Source: SZUA-22 sp963751695 (GTDB lineage Bacteria; Bacteroidota; Ignavibacteria; Ignavibacteriales; Melioribacteraceae). From it: a DNA stretch of 64,000 bases. The notes beneath the pieces were generated by a model. The model did no database searches. It had not been told where the DNA came from and saw only the letters and a program-made list of their open reading frames with translations. This document shows positions 9,068-17,923 of the stretch, in pieces. Position 1 is the first letter of the stretch, and every line of letters begins with the position of its first letter. Position numbers and translations under genes: made by a program. The stretch is from the NCBI GenBank assembly GCA_963751695.1, contig CAVVVP010000002.1, forward strand, positions 248,001-312,000. The letters run 5' to 3'.

Positions 9068-10096
9068 TTAAAAATTAATATCTATTCCAATAATATGTCT
9101 ATCAGATGAGGAATAGGGTTCAACAACAAATGCATAGTTAACACCAAGTATTAAACTATTCGTACTGTGAAAATAAGAAAATCCTAACGAAGGATTTGAC
9201 GGAGCATTTGTATTGCTCAAATTAAATTTATCGAGTCCCCCTCTAATAAACAATCCACTATACAAATTATACTCGACACCAAATCTAATATAATTTGTAC
9301 CATAGCTGCTATTTTCAAATTCGAGGGAAGCTATTAGATTCGGATTATCCAATTTATATGCGATTCCAATTTTTTTAAGTAACGGAAATTTATCTTCAGT
9401 ACTATATCCTTCTTGATCATAGATTGGAGTTGTATTCCATTCATATTTGCTTACGAGATCGGTCAGCATCGCAGAGATTGTAATATTCTCATTCAATATA
9501 TACAAAGCACCAATATCAATTCCAAAAGTTGTTGTTGAAACTTCCTCGTAGAGTTTTGAGTAATAGAACTTTGCATTGAATCCAATTGAAAGTTTTTCTG
9601 AAAAGCGATTTGCCAATCCAATAAAAAATTGATTTTCGAACGGAGATAATTCTCCAGTTATATTTCCTTGATTATCCCTCTGCTGAAAATTCCCAACACT
9701 AGAGTTTATCACTCCAATACTAACACCCGCTGTACTACGAGGTATAGTATTTCCTTCAGAATCGTTCTTTTTACCGAAATCAAATTTTCTAGTAAAACTT
9801 AGAAAATTTAATGACCTATCCATTGAGAGAAAAGAATATGAGGTTTGAAAAGAATTCCTCTCTTGAAATGGAGTGAGTGCGGGATTATAATATGAAACTA
9901 GATCGCCAGAATTAACTGCAGACATTGCGTTTCCCATACCCATTCCTCTTGCACCAAATCCCAATCTGGAAAAGGCACCTGGTTGACTAGAAATTTCAAC
10001 AAACTGATTTGATTGAGCAAATATTGATCCAACTAAAAAGAAAACCGCTGCTATTGTAAAATTATATCGTGATATGGCGCTAAATTTATTCATCAT
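9068..10096 (-). CDS. PorV/PorQ-family outer-membrane barrel protein (second paralog)
   Basis: A 342-residue barrel with a signal peptide cleaved near VGSIFAQ. The family signature is FSRLGFGARGMGMGNAMSAV with SYYNPALTP at about residue 70. Alternating beta strands follow (ISIGVINSSVGNF, LSIGFNAKFYYSK, NPNLIASLEFENSSYG), and it ends on HIIGIDINF, a barrel C-terminus. Its start ATG overlaps the stop of the upstream T9SS cargo gene (ATGA-type overlap), a strong sign of translational coupling. Together with the next gene it forms a PorV-like pair dedicated to this operon. Its precise role (cargo shuttle versus PorQ-like plug or attachment component) cannot be resolved by eye. Confidence 0.83.
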   Translation of the reverse strand: MMNKFSAISRYNFTIAAVFFLVGSIFAQSNQFVEISSQPGAFSRLGFGARGMGMGNAMSAVNSGDLVSYYNPALTPFQERNSFQTSYSFLSMDRSLNFLSFTRKFDFGKKNDSEGNTIPRSTAGVSIGVINSSVGNFQQRDNQGNITGELSPFENQFFIGLANRFSEKLSIGFNAKFYYSKLYEEVSTTTFGIDIGALYILNENITISAMLTDLVSKYEWNTTPIYDQEGYSTEDKFPLLKKIGIAYKLDNPNLIASLEFENSSYGTNYIRFGVEYNLYSGLFIRGGLDKFNLSNTNAPSNPSLGFSYFHSTNSLILGVNYAFVVEPYSSSDRHIIGIDINF

Positions 10097-11676
10097 TTCA
10101 ACACCATGATTTTGCCGAATAATGGTTCTGCTGAGTCTGAATCAATCCTATAAAAGTAAACCCCATTGGGAACCGAGTTGCCAATTTCGTTTGAACCATC
10201 CCAAAATTCAAACTGCTCTCCTGCTCCTCTTTGGGTGTTTTGTACCACAACCTTAACTAAGTTCATTCCGAAATCCAATATTCTAATAGTAATATTAGAA
10301 TCATTCGAAAGTATATACTTAATTTTAATCTGCTCAAGTGCTGGTGAAAATGGATTTGGGAATGCAAAGGTTTCATCCACCTTTGATTCTGAAGAAGACA
10401 AATAGACTTTCCACTCACCATTCCAAAAATCTGAGTTACTGGTTTCATGCAACCTAGCTAATCCACTGTTTGATCCTATCCAAATGTATTGCGAACCATC
10501 AGCTAGTTCATTGGTTGCAGCTGAATAAAATATATTTGTTGCAATAGGAACATTTGTTTTGGAATCTATAATTGTTGGAGGTTGAATCCAATTTTGTCCT
10601 AAATTATCTGATCTAAATATTCCATTATCTGTGGGTGCAATAACCTGGGAGGCAGAATAGTTTGGATAATTTCCGAAATATTTGAATCCAAAATTATGTG
10701 CGTGCTCATTTGGAAGTGTAACATTCCAATTGGTTCCACCATCTAAAGTATAACTCACAGCCCAATTTTCTGAGAAATCATTTGCTTTCCAAGTAGCTGC
10801 CCAAATAGAATTATTTGAAAGATCATGTTCAAGTGCAACAACAAAATTCCCACTTATTCCATTTTCTTGATTCTGGTATGTAAATTTTTGCCAGCTAATT
10901 CCATTATCAGTCGATTTATTTATACCTCCGGCAGTACCAACATAAACCGTCGAATCTCCAACACCAACAACAGAAAAGACTCTGTGATTAAGCCACGAAT
11001 CTGGACCAAAAGCACCAGCAACAGGCTGAAGCGCAAAATCAAGAGTGTCAGTAGGTTTTATCGAATCAAGGGTATCTGGTGGAAGTACAACTCTTTCCCA
11101 AGTCTGTCCCATATCATGAGATTTTCTCAATCCTCCAGCAAACGACGCTATCCAGATAGTATTATCAGTAAACGATAAATCATACGTGATGTTGTTTATT
11201 CCAACAGTAATTGGAAGAGCACGAATTTCGTTAATACCATATATAATTATGGAATCACTGGGATCATCAATAGGTTGAGGAATGACAGTCCAATTTTCCC
11301 CATTGTCTCCTGAGTATTTAAATCCAGTTCCTTCTGGAAGAATTCCACCAGTCTCAACCTCTGTGGATCTACCTGTAGAAGCCCAGATAGTTCCATCATT
11401 AAATCCTACAGAAACTACCCCATCACTTCCCCATGGATCTTTTTGATAATAATTGGTAAAATCTTCGCCGTGATCTTTTGAGATACTTAAACCGAGAGTT
11501 GTTCCAAGAATTATCATATCATCTGCATAGATCATATCTTGAACTGAATTACTTGCAGGTGTCGAGGCGGCAATTTTGGATAATTTTTCTTTTCCCAACG
11601 AAAATGTTGTCGGTGTTAATTGTGCAACAAGAATAGAATTTAGCAGAATCAGAAATGCAACGATTAAATTTTTCAT
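10093..11676 (-). CDS. Secreted BNR/sortilin-type repeat protein with T9SS type A sorting domain
   Basis: The 527-residue protein has a signal peptide (LILLNSILVAQ) and then a beta-propeller-like region with repeated Asp-box motifs: SKDHGEDF, SGDNGENW, SHDMGQTW, STDNGISW, TLDGGTNW and SDNLGQNW. Such S/T-x-D-x-G-x-x-W blades occur in sialidases and sortilin-like adhesins; no sialidase catalytic set is visible, so binding is more likely than catalysis. The last ~85 residues are a T9SS C-terminal domain (FAFPNPFSPALEQIKIKYIL, FDGS-like WDGSNEIGN, PNGVYFYRI, final KIMVLK). It should be exported by Sec, then crossed and anchored by T9SS. It follows a lipoprotein gene with a 1-bp overlap and precedes two PorV paralogs. 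Confidence 0.85.
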   Translation of the reverse strand: MKNLIVAFLILLNSILVAQLTPTTFSLGKEKLSKIAASTPASNSVQDMIYADDMIILGTTLGLSISKDHGEDFTNYYQKDPWGSDGVVSVGFNDGTIWASTGRSTEVETGGILPEGTGFKYSGDNGENWTVIPQPIDDPSDSIIIYGINEIRALPITVGINNITYDLSFTDNTIWIASFAGGLRKSHDMGQTWERVVLPPDTLDSIKPTDTLDFALQPVAGAFGPDSWLNHRVFSVVGVGDSTVYVGTAGGINKSTDNGISWQKFTYQNQENGISGNFVVALEHDLSNNSIWAATWKANDFSENWAVSYTLDGGTNWNVTLPNEHAHNFGFKYFGNYPNYSASQVIAPTDNGIFRSDNLGQNWIQPPTIIDSKTNVPIATNIFYSAATNELADGSQYIWIGSNSGLARLHETSNSDFWNGEWKVYLSSSESKVDETFAFPNPFSPALEQIKIKYILSNDSNITIRILDFGMNLVKVVVQNTQRGAGEQFEFWDGSNEIGNSVPNGVYFYRIDSDSAEPLFGKIMVLK

Positions 11677-12821
11677 TATTTCACCACCACAGTGTGCTCT
11701 AAGATATTGCTCAGTGCGCCTGCTCTGTCACGTGCTCTAAATTCAAATCTTCTTTCACCAACTGCATTTGAAAAAATATTTTTGAATGAATAGATACCAT
11801 CCCCGGCTACTTTATCTCCATTATCAGGATTACCATCATCAAACATTAAAACTCTTACTGGAGCTGGATTATTTGGAGCATAGAAATCCGAATAGACCGT
11901 ATCCACATCAACCAGTCCATTATCATCCCAGACGTTTATGGAAAGTATGAAAGGTTTATTGTTTTCAAGAGTGTCTCTTAAAATTGGACTTTCCTCCTCA
12001 TAATAGATAAGTGGATTTGATATCTCTGGAGCTATATTCTTCAACACTACTGTATGTGTGATCAAATTACTTAATGTTCCAGCTCTATCCTTTGCTCTAA
12101 ATTCAAATTTTCGTTCACCTACTGCATTAGAAAATATATTTTTAAATGAGTAGATACCATCACCGGCTATCTCATCTCCATTATCAGGATTCCCATCATC
12201 AAACATTAAAACTCTTAAAGGAGCTGGATTATTAGGGGAATAAAAATATGTATAAACGGAATCTATGTCAGCTATACCATTATCATCAGAAGCCTCAATT
12301 GAGAGGATGAATGGTCTGTTATTCTCAAGAGTATCTCGAAGTATTGGATCTTCTTCCTCGTAATAGAAAAGTGGATTTGAAATTTCAGGGGCAATATTAT
12401 CTTGGAGATTATAATAGTTGAAATTATGCGATGCTATTTTCTTATTTGATTGGATATTGGTGGAGTAAAAATATTCGATTGTATATACAATGCTTGGATA
12501 CTCCTTTTCCATACCAAATGAAGCAGCAAATTTTAATAGATCGTTCTGGTCTGGATTTGTCATTTCAAGGTTTCTAATTATTTCTACTCTTCCATCCAAT
12601 GAAATAACGTTAAGCCAGATATTTGTAATTGATTCAGAATCTGAGAACGAGATTGAAGTAGTCACTTTCGTAGTTCCACCAGAATATTTAACCTCAGCGG
12701 GTGCTTCTAAATTTTCAACGACAAAACTTCCGCCATTTGGATCAACAATTCCATCTTCAACATTATCACAACCAACTAATAATAAAACTAAGAGTATTAT
12801 TAATAATGCTATTCGCTGCAT
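11676..12821 (-). CDS. Lipoprotein with two recently duplicated Ig-like/extracellular domains
   Basis: The 381-residue protein starts with a lipoprotein signal (LLIILLVLLLVGC, lipobox LVGC, acylated Cys near residue 18). After an N-terminal beta domain (~30-130) come two nearly identical 120-residue units, each opening NIAPEISNPL(F/I)YYEEE and containing RVLMFDDGNPDNGD, AGDGIYSF and a closing RDRAG. The D-x-D-G-x-x-x-GD-x-x-AGDGIYS pattern recalls calcium-coordinating extracellular choice-of-anchor/dockerin-like beta domains found in secreted bacterial proteins. It is the first gene of the operon, probably a surface or periplasmic partner for the T9SS cargo encoded after it. Its function is unknown. 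Confidence 0.8.
   Translation of the reverse strand: MQRIALLIILLVLLLVGCDNVEDGIVDPNGGSFVVENLEAPAEVKYSGGTTKVTTSISFSDSESITNIWLNVISLDGRVEIIRNLEMTNPDQNDLLKFAASFGMEKEYPSIVYTIEYFYSTNIQSNKKIASHNFNYYNLQDNIAPEISNPLFYYEEEDPILRDTLENNRPFILSIEASDDNGIADIDSVYTYFYSPNNPAPLRVLMFDDGNPDNGDEIAGDGIYSFKNIFSNAVGERKFEFRAKDRAGTLSNLITHTVVLKNIAPEISNPLIYYEEESPILRDTLENNKPFILSINVWDDNGLVDVDTVYSDFYAPNNPAPVRVLMFDDGNPDNGDKVAGDGIYSFKNIFSNAVGERRFEFRARDRAGALSNILEHTVVVK
11679..12399 (-). repeat. In-frame tandem duplication, 360-bp period
   Basis: The units at 12040-12399 and 11679-12039 align with a 360-bp offset (for example ttatcaggatt at 11821 and 12181). The period is exactly 120 codons, and identity is high at DNA level including many synonymous sites, so the duplication or gene conversion is recent. 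It encodes the two Ig-like units of the lipoprotein. Confidence 0.88.
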
Positions 12822-13054
12822 TGATTTTTAGTTCCTTATAGAATAAAAAATTTGAGGAAATGTTCAAAGAAGATACAAAAATGGGAAATACCGTTTCATA
12901 ATTGCACCATCCAACACTTTGAGACTCCAAATTTTAATAAATAATTTTAGAATTATGGTAGCAATTTTACTATAAGATACTTCCCCAGTTTTATTGTTGA
13001 AAAATTAAGGACTACTATTATCTTTGTCAAGTCAATAATCTAGTAGCCTATTAA
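12822..13054. other. Intergenic spacer without recognisable gene
   Basis: This 233-bp A+T-rich gap is between the M50 protease end and the lipoprotein start, so it should hold the promoter of the lipoprotein/T9SS operon. TAAGGA (12834-12839 on the minus strand) sits as a ribosome site before the lipoprotein ATG. I see no RNA gene, no clear terminator and no convincing promoter hexamers. Confidence 0.5.
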
Positions 13055-14008
13055 TCAAAATGATATAATAAAAGGATTTGGACTGAATGAAATTACTAAA
13101 ATGAACAAGCTAAAATAGCCAAGCATCATTCTTCTTGTATCCAACGGTACAAAATGATAAACTGGAGGATGCTTAACTTTTATTACAAAATTCAGTATTA
13201 ATGCCCAGAAAAGCCACCCAGTCCAACCAAATTGAAAATTTAATTCTAGAAAAGTATCCAATGCACCAAATACACCAAGAACTATCAATATAATCATCGA
13301 GATTGATGCCACTGCTTCATGCTTTTTTGTATTGAACATACTATATATAACATGTCCACCATCCAATTGACCAACAGGTATCATATTCATTGCAGTTATA
13401 AATAAACCTAACCAACCTGCAGTCAGATAAGGATAATGATAGATCTCAGACATTGGGGGAATAAAATTGTCTGGTGAATTAAATATACTGTTGAAGATTT
13501 CAAACAAAATCGTATTACCAAATTGAAGGCTTATTGTTCCCTCTCCATAAGTTTCAGAAAAATAGTCAGGATGTATGGCTAAAATATACTCAGTACCAGG
13601 CAAGTGTGTGTAACCATAAATTAGAACAATCAGAGCAGCAAAGAAACCAGCGATTGGTCCGGCAACACCAATATCGAACATTGTTTTGTTATCCCTTACA
13701 ATAGATCTAGTTCTAATAACGGCACCCATAGTTCCAAAATTTAAAAATCCCGCAATTGGGGGAAATGGGATGTAGTATGGTAAAGTTGTTTCAACTTTAT
13801 GAAAACGAGCGGCAAAATAATGGCCAAATTCGTGTAATGTAATGATGAACAAAATCGAAAGTGAATATGGAACAGCTCTCGCTAACTCCGAAAGACTATA
13901 TGGTCCAGGTGTTGGAGATATCCATTCCATTCCAGCAATAATTGTTGTTGCAACAGAAATGATAAAAAGGATGATATGAATTAGTGAAGAATGTTTTTTA
14001 ATTTTCAA
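13055..14008 (-). CDS. Site-2 protease-like M50 intramembrane metalloprotease
   Basis: A 317-residue multi-pass protein. The zinc motif HEFGH (in ITLHEFGHYFAARFH, ~residue 60) lies in the second membrane helix and the third ligand motif NMIPVGQLDGGH (~210) in a later one. This is the standard S2P/EcfE arrangement, of the type without a PDZ insert. It should cut membrane-embedded substrates within the inner membrane. It is the last gene of the glycan operon, 19 bp after a GT2 gene. It may process a membrane protein of any pathway; the substrate is unknown. Confidence 0.87.
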   Translation of the reverse strand: MKIKKHSSLIHIILFIISVATTIIAGMEWISPTPGPYSLSELARAVPYSLSILFIITLHEFGHYFAARFHKVETTLPYYIPFPPIAGFLNFGTMGAVIRTRSIVRDNKTMFDIGVAGPIAGFFAALIVLIYGYTHLPGTEYILAIHPDYFSETYGEGTISLQFGNTILFEIFNSIFNSPDNFIPPMSEIYHYPYLTAGWLGLFITAMNMIPVGQLDGGHVIYSMFNTKKHEAVASISMIILIVLGVFGALDTFLELNFQFGWTGWLFWALILNFVIKVKHPPVYHFVPLDTRRMMLGYFSLFILVISFSPNPFIISF

Positions 14009-14027
14009 TACAAACCTTAACCATTAT

Positions 14028-15122
14028 TTAATATTTTCTGCCTTTCCAGATTACATTTCGGTCAAAAACCAAAATAAATGGGATCACAAGAACATAAAGT
14101 AAAAAATAGATCTCGAATGCAACGAACTCCTTTATTCCAAGTTTTAATTTCATCCTAGTATAAATTGGTTTCAAGAAGAAATAATCAACAAATATCTTGA
14201 ACAAAAATAAAAGCAATGCTGAAGTCGAAAACAAGAATGGTATCAACATCATACAAACATGCGTTAAGAATCCAACTGACATAACCCAGTATCCTGCAAA
14301 ATCACTTTCCAATCCACCAACACTCCAACGTTTCTTTTGCCGATAGAGTGATTTAAAATCTAAACAAGGTTTAGATGTGACCAAAGCCCCATCATCAACC
14401 GGATAGATTATTTTGTATTTTTTTAGTTCGTGAATTGCCATAAGCAGATTAAAATCCTCTGTAACAGAAAACTTTAATGCAGAATATCCACCGATTTCAT
14501 CGTATACAGATTTTCGATATGACATATTATTCCCAATTGCACTCAACGGTTTGCCAAGATTGATCGCTCCACTTGCAACTCCAAGAAGATATATAAAATC
14601 TACTGACTGCATAGCTGAAAAACTTTTTTCACTTTCTTGGTTAGTGAAACCATTTACCATAGCCACATTTTCATCTATATAGTAAGAAGCTATTGTTTTA
14701 GCCCAATTTGATGAAACCACACAATCAGCGTCGGTAGTTAGTATGAATTCACCAGTAGCATAATCGATTCCATTAGCAATTGCAAGAGTCTTTCCTTTTA
14801 GTTGTCCGATATCTTTTTGGGTAACTACTTTTAGAAATTTCGATTTATCAACAATAAAATCATCAATTATTTTTGAAGTATTGTCAGTTGATTTATCATC
14901 GACCAAAATGATTTGCAATTTCCCCTCTGGATAATTTAACCCATTAAGCGATTGCATACATGCAAGGATATTATCTTCTTCATTTCTGGCAGCCACAATT
15001 ATTGTAGCGTTGGGAAGTTCATCTTCGTTTAATTTTGGGAATGTTTTTGAAGCTCCAACAATAAATGAAACAGTTTGGATAAAGTAAAATGAGACAGCTA
15101 TAAGAAATATTATTTCAAACAT
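14028..15122 (-). CDS. Membrane glycosyltransferase family 2
   Basis: The 364-residue enzyme has an N-terminal membrane helix, a GT-A catalytic domain, and two or three C-terminal membrane helices. GT2 motifs are in order: ATIIVAARNEEDNI (~40), ILVDDKSTDNT, TTDADC (DxD-type, ~130), the acceptor aspartate region SVTEDFNLLM, and QKKRWSVGG (Q-x-x-R-W, ~235). The Q-x-x-R-W motif indicates a processive or ceramide-glucosyltransferase-like member. It should use a nucleotide sugar at the cytoplasmic face of the inner membrane. Its start overlaps the deacetylase stop by 13 bp. Confidence 0.85.
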   Translation of the reverse strand: MFEIIFLIAVSFYFIQTVSFIVGASKTFPKLNEDELPNATIIVAARNEEDNILACMQSLNGLNYPEGKLQIILVDDKSTDNTSKIIDDFIVDKSKFLKVVTQKDIGQLKGKTLAIANGIDYATGEFILTTDADCVVSSNWAKTIASYYIDENVAMVNGFTNQESEKSFSAMQSVDFIYLLGVASGAINLGKPLSAIGNNMSYRKSVYDEIGGYSALKFSVTEDFNLLMAIHELKKYKIIYPVDDGALVTSKPCLDFKSLYRQKKRWSVGGLESDFAGYWVMSVGFLTHVCMMLIPFLFSTSALLLFLFKIFVDYFFLKPIYTRMKLKLGIKEFVAFEIYFLLYVLVIPFILVFDRNVIWKGRKY

Positions 15123-15745
15123 TCAAGTGGTTCTCCAATCTCAAATCCTTTTCTCTTCGCTTCTTCAAAAATGAAGTCAATTGCTTGTGCGATAATATTT
15201 TTTGATTTATTGCTATCATGTAACACTATAATCGAATCTTTCGAAAGGTATTTTTGAACTGCAAATGTAACGATATTTAAATCATTTTTATAATCATAAG
15301 TTAAGAGCGTCCACATCACATTCTTCATATCATATTTGGAGATTTGGTTCTTCGTTCTCAGATTAAATCTTCCATATGGGGGTCGAAAGTACTTAGGTGA
15401 ATTTCCAACTATCTTATTTAATGAATCTGAACATTGTTTTATCTCATTTTCAATAATTATCCTATCTGCTCCAACAAAATCTTTGTGCGACTGAGAATGA
15501 TTACCAATCACATGCCCAGCTTCGAAAATTTTTGTTGCTAAATCAGCATATTTTTCGATGTTTTCACCTACACAAAAGAAGATAGCTTTGCATTCATATT
15601 CACTTAATTTTTCAAGGATAACCTCTGTTGTATTGGGATTGGGTCCGTCATCAAAGGAAAGCAAAACCTTATTGCATTTTGACTTCCATATGAAGTCCTT
15701 GAATAAATTCTGAATAATTTTTGGTGGAGTGTATTTAACTTTCAT
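15110..15745 (-). CDS. Polysaccharide deacetylase (NodB homology)
   Basis: The 211-residue protein has the carbohydrate esterase family 4 motifs: LLSFDDGPNPNT (catalytic Asp and first metal Asp), VIGNHSQSHKDF (H-x3-H metal ligands), YFRPPYGR (active-site Arg), and a late IVLHDS. It removes N- or O-acetyl groups from a glycan. It has no signal peptide, so it probably acts in the cytoplasm or on a lipid-linked sugar. It lies between two membrane GT2 genes with overlapping ends, so the three likely make and de-acetylate one surface sugar (inference). Confidence 0.88.
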   Translation of the reverse strand: MKVKYTPPKIIQNLFKDFIWKSKCNKVLLSFDDGPNPNTTEVILEKLSEYECKAIFFCVGENIEKYADLATKIFEAGHVIGNHSQSHKDFVGADRIIIENEIKQCSDSLNKIVGNSPKYFRPPYGRFNLRTKNQISKYDMKNVMWTLLTYDYKNDLNIVTFAVQKYLSKDSIIVLHDSNKSKNIIAQAIDFIFEEAKRKGFEIGEPLECLK

Positions 15746-16876
15746 TTATCTTTTCAACTTTCGATTCTTCCACTCAAAATTCCCAAATGCTCCAGCTAAA
15801 GATGAATAGAGAATGTATGGAATATGGAAAAATTCAGCCATTAAAAATAAGTATAGAGGTATCTGGTCAAAAAGAATACCTTTGCCTCTCCTGAGAATAA
15901 AATACTCAACTAAAGGCTTTGAAACTATGCATAGTGCAAAAGTCAGAAAGAATATTTTATCAAGCATTAGTCCCAATATCGGCTGGATAACCAATCCTAA
16001 GTAAAATAAAAAAACAAATATTAGTCTAATTATTAGAGTTTTCTTTTGATAGAATAGACCTTTACTAGCCCAACGTTTCCTTTGATTTTTAAAAGAAGAA
16101 ATATTTGAGTTTGGAAAAGTACTTACAATAGCTTCTTTTGAAATATTGAACTTGATTTTATAATCGGTTTCGTTTGATATTTTCTGAAGCAGAAGATCAT
16201 CATCCCCAGATGACAAATTTCGCAGATCATTGTACCCTCCAACCTCAGTAAACACTTCTTTCCTGAAAGCCAAATTCGCAGACGAACAGATTATTGGATC
16301 GCCGGTCCCAATCAATCCTGCTCCGGTTAAAATTAGACCAGCAAATTCAATCTGCTGCAGTTTTTGAAAAACAGTTTTACAGTTTTGATATTTCACTGGA
16401 CCGGATACCAGAGCTGTGTTTTTATCAAACGATGAAAGCATTGATTCGATCCATTCAGGTTCATGTGTACAGTCGGCATCAGTTAATAAAATTACCTCCC
16501 CTTTTGCCTTTGTTGTTCCATATTCAATTGCATACTTCTTATTCGCTACTTGATGTTCCACAGATAGAGAGTATACAAAGATATTACTTGCAGCGATTGA
16601 ACTATTAATTTTCGAAAACGAATCATCTGTTGACTGATCGTCAACATAAATAATTTCATAACTATCTTGATCCAAAGTTTGCTGCTCTAGCGATCTCAAA
16701 TTATCCAAAATAGTATTTGATTCATTTCTGAAAGGAACAACAACAGAGACAAACATTTTATTGTCAGAAACAACATTTTGGGATTTTAACTTTGCAAGTC
16801 CGATAAGAATCATAAAAAGAAAGTATAAATAGTTTATCAATAAGAGAACAAAAAATAATAAAAATATTTCGATCAA
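15746..16876 (-). CDS. Membrane glycosyltransferase family 2 (second)
   Basis: The 376-residue GT2 has an N-terminal helix and two to three C-terminal helices. Motifs: SVVVPFRNESNTI (~45), IIYVDDQSTDDS, LLTDADC (~130), the GDDDLLLQKI acceptor region (~225), and QRKRWASKG (~265). It resembles the neighbouring GT2 in layout but is clearly divergent in sequence, so the two may add different sugars. It begins inside the stop of the flippase-like gene (4-bp overlap) and ends directly before the deacetylase start, indicating tight coupling. Confidence 0.85.
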   Translation of the reverse strand: MIEIFLLFFVLLLINYLYFLFMILIGLAKLKSQNVVSDNKMFVSVVVPFRNESNTILDNLRSLEQQTLDQDSYEIIYVDDQSTDDSFSKINSSIAASNIFVYSLSVEHQVANKKYAIEYGTTKAKGEVILLTDADCTHEPEWIESMLSSFDKNTALVSGPVKYQNCKTVFQKLQQIEFAGLILTGAGLIGTGDPIICSSANLAFRKEVFTEVGGYNDLRNLSSGDDDLLLQKISNETDYKIKFNISKEAIVSTFPNSNISSFKNQRKRWASKGLFYQKKTLIIRLIFVFLFYLGLVIQPILGLMLDKIFFLTFALCIVSKPLVEYFILRRGKGILFDQIPLYLFLMAEFFHIPYILYSSLAGAFGNFEWKNRKLKR

Positions 16877-17820
16877 TTATTCCTCCTAAATAACAATATG
16901 AAACCAACAATTGCAGGAAGAAGTAAGTTAATTGAGAAAAGACTTAAAGCTGAGTTAAATCCGACAGCTGCAGTATATCCTAAATGCTGCATAAAGAATA
17001 TAGTGGCACCCTCCCTTACACCTAATTCACCCAAAGCAATTGGAGGAATAATAACCTGAGTAAAGATCACTAAATTTGCGACAAAGAAAAATAAAAAGAA
17101 ATTATCAACTCCACTATATCCTGAAAGTAGAAGTGCCATTTGGGAGGTAAATGTAAGATGAAATAGCAGTGAAAGTAGAGCAACTTTGATAAAAGTAATC
17201 CTATCAAGTTCCCTGATAAATGATACTTTTTCAAAAAACTTCTGAAGAAATTTTAATCTTTTTAACCTGGCTCTCAATTTTATAGAAAAATTAGAACTAC
17301 TAAAGAGCAATAAAAGTGGTAAAGTAACTAATATTAAATAAATTAACGTAGATAATAATTTTGTGGAGTTTGAGTACCCAATCATATTCATATAAAATAT
17401 GATAAAAAAACTTCCACCAATGTATAGAATAAAAAGCATCGGGATCATCTTATCCACGGCTGTGGCAATGATAACATCTAACACTTTAATGTTTTTAAAA
17501 GGAAGAGCTCTTGCCAAGTATTCTCCGGATTTCATGGGAGTAAAAATCCCTCCACTTTTTCCATAAAAAATCGAGATCCAAATTGATTTATAATCAGAAA
17601 TGCCGAAGTATTTTCTACAAAGAATTTTCCATTTACTGAACTGAAGAAATAAATTTAGAGGCATAAGCAGAACAGCAAAAAAGATATAAATTTTATCAGC
17701 ACAATTGAAGGTTTCTAAAATATTTTTTGGTTCAACATAAACAACAAGGAAAATTATTAATCCAAAACCAATAATTAGTTTCGCAATAATTTCAAGTCGT
17801 TTTCTTACTATATTATTCAA
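16873..17820 (-). CDS. Flippase-like/LPG-synthase-type membrane protein (YbhN family)
   Basis: A 315-residue protein with about eight membrane helices, matching the lysylphosphatidylglycerol-synthase transmembrane region (UPF0104/YbhN). Conserved elements include the opening helix followed by SKWKILCRKYFGI (~65), FYGKSGGIFTPMKSGEYLARA (~90-110, cut to its recognisable G-rich core), and the late PPIALGELGVREGA (~260), characteristic of the family. Members flip or protect lipid-linked glycans or modify lipids. As first gene of the two-GT2/deacetylase operon it may move a glycolipid across the membrane; this is inference. Confidence 0.8.
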   Translation of the reverse strand: MNNIVRKRLEIIAKLIIGFGLIIFLVVYVEPKNILETFNCADKIYIFFAVLLMPLNLFLQFSKWKILCRKYFGISDYKSIWISIFYGKSGGIFTPMKSGEYLARALPFKNIKVLDVIIATAVDKMIPMLFILYIGGSFFIIFYMNMIGYSNSTKLLSTLIYLILVTLPLLLLFSSSNFSIKLRARLKRLKFLQKFFEKVSFIRELDRITFIKVALLSLLFHLTFTSQMALLLSGYSGVDNFFLFFFVANLVIFTQVIIPPIALGELGVREGATIFFMQHLGYTAAVGFNSALSLFSINLLLPAIVGFILLFRRNN

Positions 17821-17900
17821 TCTAATTTTTCTGTCTAAAGGTTAATTTTTGGAAGATCATTCAAATTGAAACTCTTCTGCAAAATAGTAAAAATTCCGTG

Positions 17901-17906
17901 TATAAT
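17901..17906 (+). promoter_or_regulatory. Candidate -10 element upstream of SGNH hydrolase gene
   Basis: A perfect TATAAT lies 18 bp before the start codon at 17924, in the 103-bp divergent gap. A weak TGCAAA sits 17 bp upstream as a possible -35. The leader would be about ten bases long. Confidence 0.3.
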
Positions 17907-17923
17907 TTATAGATATTGAGCTA

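Noticed and set aside
13019..13026. TATCTTTG promoter-like element on the plus strand
   Set aside because: No plus-strand gene follows within several kilobases, so the match is probably chance.
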